Source: Bifidobacteriaceae bacterium (GTDB lineage Bacteria > Actinomycetota > Actinomycetes > Actinomycetales > WQXJ01). From it: a stretch of DNA of 7,896 nucleotides. Location of the stretch: contig JAISCU010000196.1 of NCBI GenBank assembly GCA_031265345.1, forward strand, positions 1 through 7,896, in the 5' to 3' direction. Below the pieces are notes generated by a model. That model saw only the letters and a list, made by a program, of their open reading frames with translations. It was not told the DNA's origin and made no database searches. Of this stretch, positions 5,816 to 7,896 are shown in pieces. A program made the translations under genes and the position numbers. Position 1 is the stretch's first letter. Every line of letters begins with the position of its first letter.

Positions 5816-6757
5816 TCAGGGTAGCTCAAAGGCCCACGGCGGGTCCGCGCCCGCACGCGAGACGGTCACCGCGGCCGCCCTCGCGGCGCGATCCATGGCC
5901 GTCAGGACCTGATCGGCGCGGATCGCCGCCAACCGGTCCCGCCGCTCGGCCCAGAGCAGGCCCTGGCTCCACAATCCGTCGATCAGCCCCGCCATGAAAG
6001 TGTCGCCCGCGCCGACCGTGTCGACCACTTGCGCCGGGCGCGCGGGCAGTTCGGCCGAGCCCCCCGCGTACCAGGCTTTGGCGCCCTCGGCCCCGCGGGT
6101 CAGCACTATCAGCGACGGCCCGGCCTGGGCCCAGTCGGCCGCGGTCCGCTCCGGGTCGCGTCCGGCGTAGAGGTAGGCCAGGTCCTCGTCCGAGGCTTTA
6201 GCCACGTCCGATGCCGCCACCAGTCTTTCGATCACCGGCCGGGCCGCCGCTGGGTCGGGCACCACCGACGGGCGCAGATTGGGGTCGAAGGTGACGGTCG
6301 GGCCACGCTTCGGCAGGGCCTTGAGGTCTTCGAGGAAGCGGGCGACCTTGGCGGCGCCAGGTGGGAAGACAGTCGCCAGGGAGCCGGTGTGGACCACGGC
6401 GACTCCCGCCAGGGTCGCTGGCGCCTCGAAGTCCCAGAGCAGGTCGAAGACGTACTTGGCCTGGCCCGCTTGGTCCAGGGTGACTGCGGCGGAGGGGGTG
6501 CGGGCGGCGGCGCGCGATCCTTCCAGCAGTCGCACGTTCGACCCGGCCAGATGGCCCTCGATCAATTCGCCACGCTGATCCGGTCCGATCCAACTGGCGA
6601 ACTCGACCGACCGGCCCAGCCGTCCCAGCGCCACTGCCACGTTCATGGGGCTGCCGCCGGGGAAGTCCTTGGTGGCGCCGTTCGCGCCGGGCACCACGTC
6701 GATCAGCGCCTCGCCCACCACCAGCGCCTTCGCCTTACTCTCCTGAGTTTCGGTCAC
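5816..6757 (-). CDS. PfkB-family carbohydrate kinase, fructokinase-like
   Basis: ATP-dependent sugar kinase of the ribokinase/PfkB family, cytoplasmic. It has 313 residues, the normal length. The N-terminal glycine motif is GGSPMNVAVALGRLG (34-48), which contacts the sugar; FDPNLRPSV (157-165) and TRGAEGA (220-226) are the usual core motifs. DTVGAGDTF (246-254) is PfkB signature 2, with Asp252 as the catalytic base and the preceding glycines forming the anion hole. The VVGEALIDVV start and the GGSP(M)NVA motif resemble fructokinases, but substrate cannot be fixed from sequence. The start is a GTG at 6757-6755, with AAGG about 8 bases upstream. It diverges from the tacA-like gene across 84 bp and is followed 4 nt later by the DUF3046 gene. 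No sugar transporter or regulator is in the window to indicate a pathway. Confidence 0.92.
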   Translation of the reverse strand: MTETQESKAKALVVGEALIDVVPGANGATKDFPGGSPMNVAVALGRLGRSVEFASWIGPDQRGELIEGHLAGSNVRLLEGSRAAARTPSAAVTLDQAGQAKYVFDLLWDFEAPATLAGVAVVHTGSLATVFPPGAAKVARFLEDLKALPKRGPTVTFDPNLRPSVVPDPAAARPVIERLVAASDVAKASDEDLAYLYAGRDPERTAADWAQAGPSLIVLTRGAEGAKAWYAGGSAELPARPAQVVDTVGAGDTFMAGLIDGLWSQGLLWAERRDRLAAIRADQVLTAMDRAARAAAVTVSRAGADPPWAFELP

Positions 6758-6807
6758 TCGAAGACCTTACCGTTGGCCAAACGCTGGCCCGTGGGATGGC
6801 CGGTTCT

Positions 6808-6817
6808 GGCGATCGCC
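6808..6817. repeat. Perfect 10-bp palindrome in the divergent promoter region
   Basis: GGCGATCGCC is an exact palindrome in the 84-bp gap between the divergent pfkB and tacA-like genes, overlapping the -35 zone expected for the latter. It could be an operator for the ribbon-helix-helix antitoxin. Short GC-rich palindromes also arise by chance in such DNA. Confidence 0.3.
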
Positions 6818-6829
6818 GTACGTCGGGCG

Positions 6830-6835
6830 CACAAT
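6830..6835 (+). promoter_or_regulatory. Candidate -10 box of the tacA-like gene, possibly leaderless
   Basis: CACAAT is followed by six bases (TGGACC) and then the ATG at 6842, the same spacing as in the vapB promoter. The -35 zone (TGGCGA at 6807-6812 with a 17-base spacer) is a poor match. A weak GGA three bases before the ATG is the only ribosome-site candidate. Confidence 0.35.
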
Positions 6836-6841
6836 TGGACC

Positions 6842-7117
6842 ATGAGCGTTACATCCGCGCGCAAGACGCACCGTCTCGAGGCGCGCGCCGATGAGCATAC
6901 CTTCCGTGTAATTGGCCAGGCCGCAGAGCTTCTTCATACAACCAAGACCGCGTTCATAACGGACACTGCGCGCCGCGAAGCCGAGCGGGTGCTGGCGCGA
7001 TCCGACGTGACGCTGATGGCCCCGGCGGTCTTCGACGCGCTGGTCGAGTCGCTCGACCAACCGGACGACGCGCCGGAACTGGCCCAAAGACTGGCGCGTT
7101 TGCCTCGCATCATCTAA
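6842..7117 (+). CDS. DUF1778 (TacA-type) antitoxin
   Basis: A 91-residue ribbon-helix-helix protein of the DUF1778 family, the antitoxin and autorepressor of GNAT acetyltransferase toxins. Family features in order are KTHRLEARADEHTFRVIGQAAEL (residues 8-30 with the DNA-binding strand and first helix), TKTAFITDTARREAERVL (34-51), then the toxin-wrapping tail with VTLMAPAVFDALVESLDQP and a final LAQRL-like helix (80-85). The start is the ATG at 6842-6844; the frame stays open far upstream but that part only shadows the kinase gene on the other strand. Its TAA stop shares a base with the ATG of the toxin gene (TAATG), the standard coupling. The gene looks fully intact although the partner toxin is broken, so it now appears to be an orphan antitoxin. 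Confidence 0.9.
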   Translation: MSVTSARKTHRLEARADEHTFRVIGQAAELLHTTKTAFITDTARREAERVLARSDVTLMAPAVFDALVESLDQPDDAPELAQRLARLPRII

Positions 7118-7669
7118 TGACCCGAGCAACCGCGACCATCTCGTATCGGGTCGTGTCCTTTGACCAGGGCTACGACTTTTCCGGGTTCGACTGCGGTCTT
7201 GAGCCATACAATCACTGGCTGATGGCTGCGGCGGCGGGCGCCGTCCGAGCCGGTACAGCGGCGGTTTACCTACTGGTCGGGAGTTCGGCCACCGGCGAAC
7301 GAGTGATCGGGTAGTACGCCGTGGCCCCCACAGCGGTGGCGCGCGATTCACTGCCGTCCCCGGTCTCTCGCGGAGTGGCAGATCCGGTGCCAGGGTTCCT
7401 CCTCGCCAAGCTCGCGGTGGACAGCGGGTATCAGGGCGACCGCACCCGGAAGTGGGAAGCCCAATTGCTGATGGACGCGCTGCGACGAATCACGCGAGCC
7501 GCCCAGATCGGCGGCGGCCGGGTCGTGGTTGTCGACGCGGACCAAGAAGACGTGGTCCCCTTCTACCTCGCCCATTCATTCATTTGGGCCGACCGGCGTC
7601 GACCCGCTCCGCCTGTACATGAAAGTCTCGACTGCGCGCGCCCTCTTGGCCCAGGCCGATCTCACCTGA
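7117..7669 (+). pseudogene. GNAT acetyltransferase toxin (TacT-like), inactivated
   Basis: Remnant of a TacT-type toxin, which would acetylate the amino group of charged tRNAs. The reading begins at the ATG overlapping the antitoxin stop and shows family sequence: FSGFDCGLEPYNHWL, then GERVIG. A TAG at 7312-7314 stops it after 65 codons, exactly where related toxins have the first Tyr of GYYA (TAC to TAG, one base). The same frame continues with YAVAPTAVARDSLPS, PVPGFLLAKLAVD, AQLLMDALRRI and VVVVDA. The acetyl-CoA loop (about 7435-7458) is rewritten: QG is followed by DRTRKWE, lacking the expected glycines and about three codons too long. At 7573-7584 a CATT triplet repeat shifts the frame. 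Removing one CATT restores HSFGPTGVDPLRLYMKVSTA and a TGA at 7667-7669, giving 182 codons. Three independent lesions make a sequencing error an unlikely sole cause. Confidence 0.85.
7573..7584 (+). repeat. Tetranucleotide repeat (CATT)3 at the toxin frameshift
   Basis: Three tandem copies of CATT, followed by an extra T, lie inside the conserved FY...F-G-TG-DPLRLY region of the toxin remnant. With two copies the frame is continuous to the family-typical C-terminus; with three it is off by one. This is the signature of slipped-strand duplication of 4 bases. Confidence 0.8.
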
Positions 7670-7724
7670 AGATCGCTTGCCTAAGAATCGATGGCCGGGC
7701 GGGCGCTCGGCGGGCGGGTGAACA

Positions 7725-7730
7725 TAGTGT
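7725..7730 (+). promoter_or_regulatory. Weak -10-like box before the helicase gene
   Basis: TAGTGT is the only A/T-containing hexamer of -10 type in the short gap after the toxin remnant. It would give a leader of about 20 nt before the GTG at 7756. No -35 is recognisable, so this is a low-grade suggestion. Confidence 0.2.
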
Positions 7731-7755
7731 CAGAGCGACGTGGCACAGTGGAGTC

Positions 7756-7896
7756 GTGGCCAAGAACTCGATGCTCCCGGACTGGTTCGCGCCAGCCACT
7801 CGCGCTTGGTTCGAGGCCGCGTTCGAGGCCCCCACGCCCGCGCAGGTGGCGGCTTGGCGGGCGATCCACGAGGATCTGGACGCGCTGGTCGTGGCG
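7756..7896 (+). CDS. lhr: Lhr-type ATP-dependent helicase, N-terminus only
   Basis: First 47 codons of a large superfamily 2 helicase; the rest lies beyond the window. The visible part is the N-terminal Q-motif region of Lhr (large helicase-related) proteins: WFAPATRAWFEAAF, then APTPAQVAAW and a closing LVVA that normally leads directly into the Walker A motif PTGSGKT just past the edge. Lhr proteins unwind DNA and RNA-DNA hybrids in repair. The start is taken as the GTG at 7756-7758; an in-frame ATG at 7771-7773 is the alternative and would give MLPDWFAPATR. A GGAG at 7750-7753 is only two bases from the GTG, suiting the later ATG better by distance but still not ideally. The helicase core, and so the exact subfamily, cannot be checked here. 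Confidence 0.78.
   Translation, partial: MAKNSMLPDWFAPATRAWFEAAFEAPTPAQVAAWRAIHEDLDALVVA

Noticed and set aside
6029..6841. Upstream part of the open frame ending in the tacA-like gene
   Set aside because: It lies antisense to the PfkB kinase and lacks any domain. The DUF1778 protein starts naturally at the ATG at 6842.
7681..7869. Small minus-strand frame opposite the Lhr start
   Set aside because: The plus strand in this place reads as a typical Lhr N-terminus; the minus frame has no recognisable features.
1..7896. CRISPR array, transposase, tRNA or rRNA gene
   Set aside because: Looked for on both strands; no regularly spaced repeats, recombinase motifs or RNA-gene signatures were seen.

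Overview
The window comes from the chromosome of a high-GC Gram-positive bacterium (Actinomycetota). The evidence is the very high GC content, the many GTG starts, and an actinobacterial cell-division set: FtsZ, PgeF, SepF, YggT and a Wag31-type DivIVA, in the usual order on one strand. No genus can be assigned from the sequence alone.

Positions 1-4489 (all minus strand, read from high to low coordinates) hold ftsZ, pgeF, sepF, yggT, wag31 and the 5' part of lspA. Together they make the Z-ring, its membrane anchor (SepF), a peptidoglycan quality-control enzyme (PgeF), a small membrane protein, the pole and septum scaffold and the lipoprotein signal peptidase. Genes are tightly packed except for a 172-bp gap before wag31 and a 123-bp gap before sepF. 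No ylmE (yggS) lies between pgeF and sepF, and no DksA/TraR-type gene lies between wag31 and lspA.

Positions 4490-4794 form a 305-bp non-coding stretch upstream of ftsZ. It contains a candidate -10 box and an exact hairpin. Beyond it, where ftsQ or murC would be expected, is a vapBC toxin-antitoxin pair (4795-5522), so the division cluster is split here.

Positions 5575-6757 (minus strand) hold a small DUF3046 gene placed 4 nt after a PfkB-family sugar kinase. From 6842 the plus strand carries a DUF1778 antitoxin gene (tacA-like) followed by a GNAT toxin gene (tacT-like). The toxin gene is clearly broken: it has an in-frame amber codon, a rewritten acetyl-CoA loop and a frameshift that is exactly undone by removing one copy of a CATT repeat. 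The window ends in the first 47 codons of an Lhr-type helicase.

I did not find a convincing new system. The most informative observations are the decayed GNAT toxin beside its intact antitoxin, the vapBC module abutting ftsZ, the candidate leaderless promoters of both antitoxin genes, a PgeF that lacks a normally conserved N-terminal segment, and two hairpins with the same AAGC loop upstream of wag31 and ftsZ.
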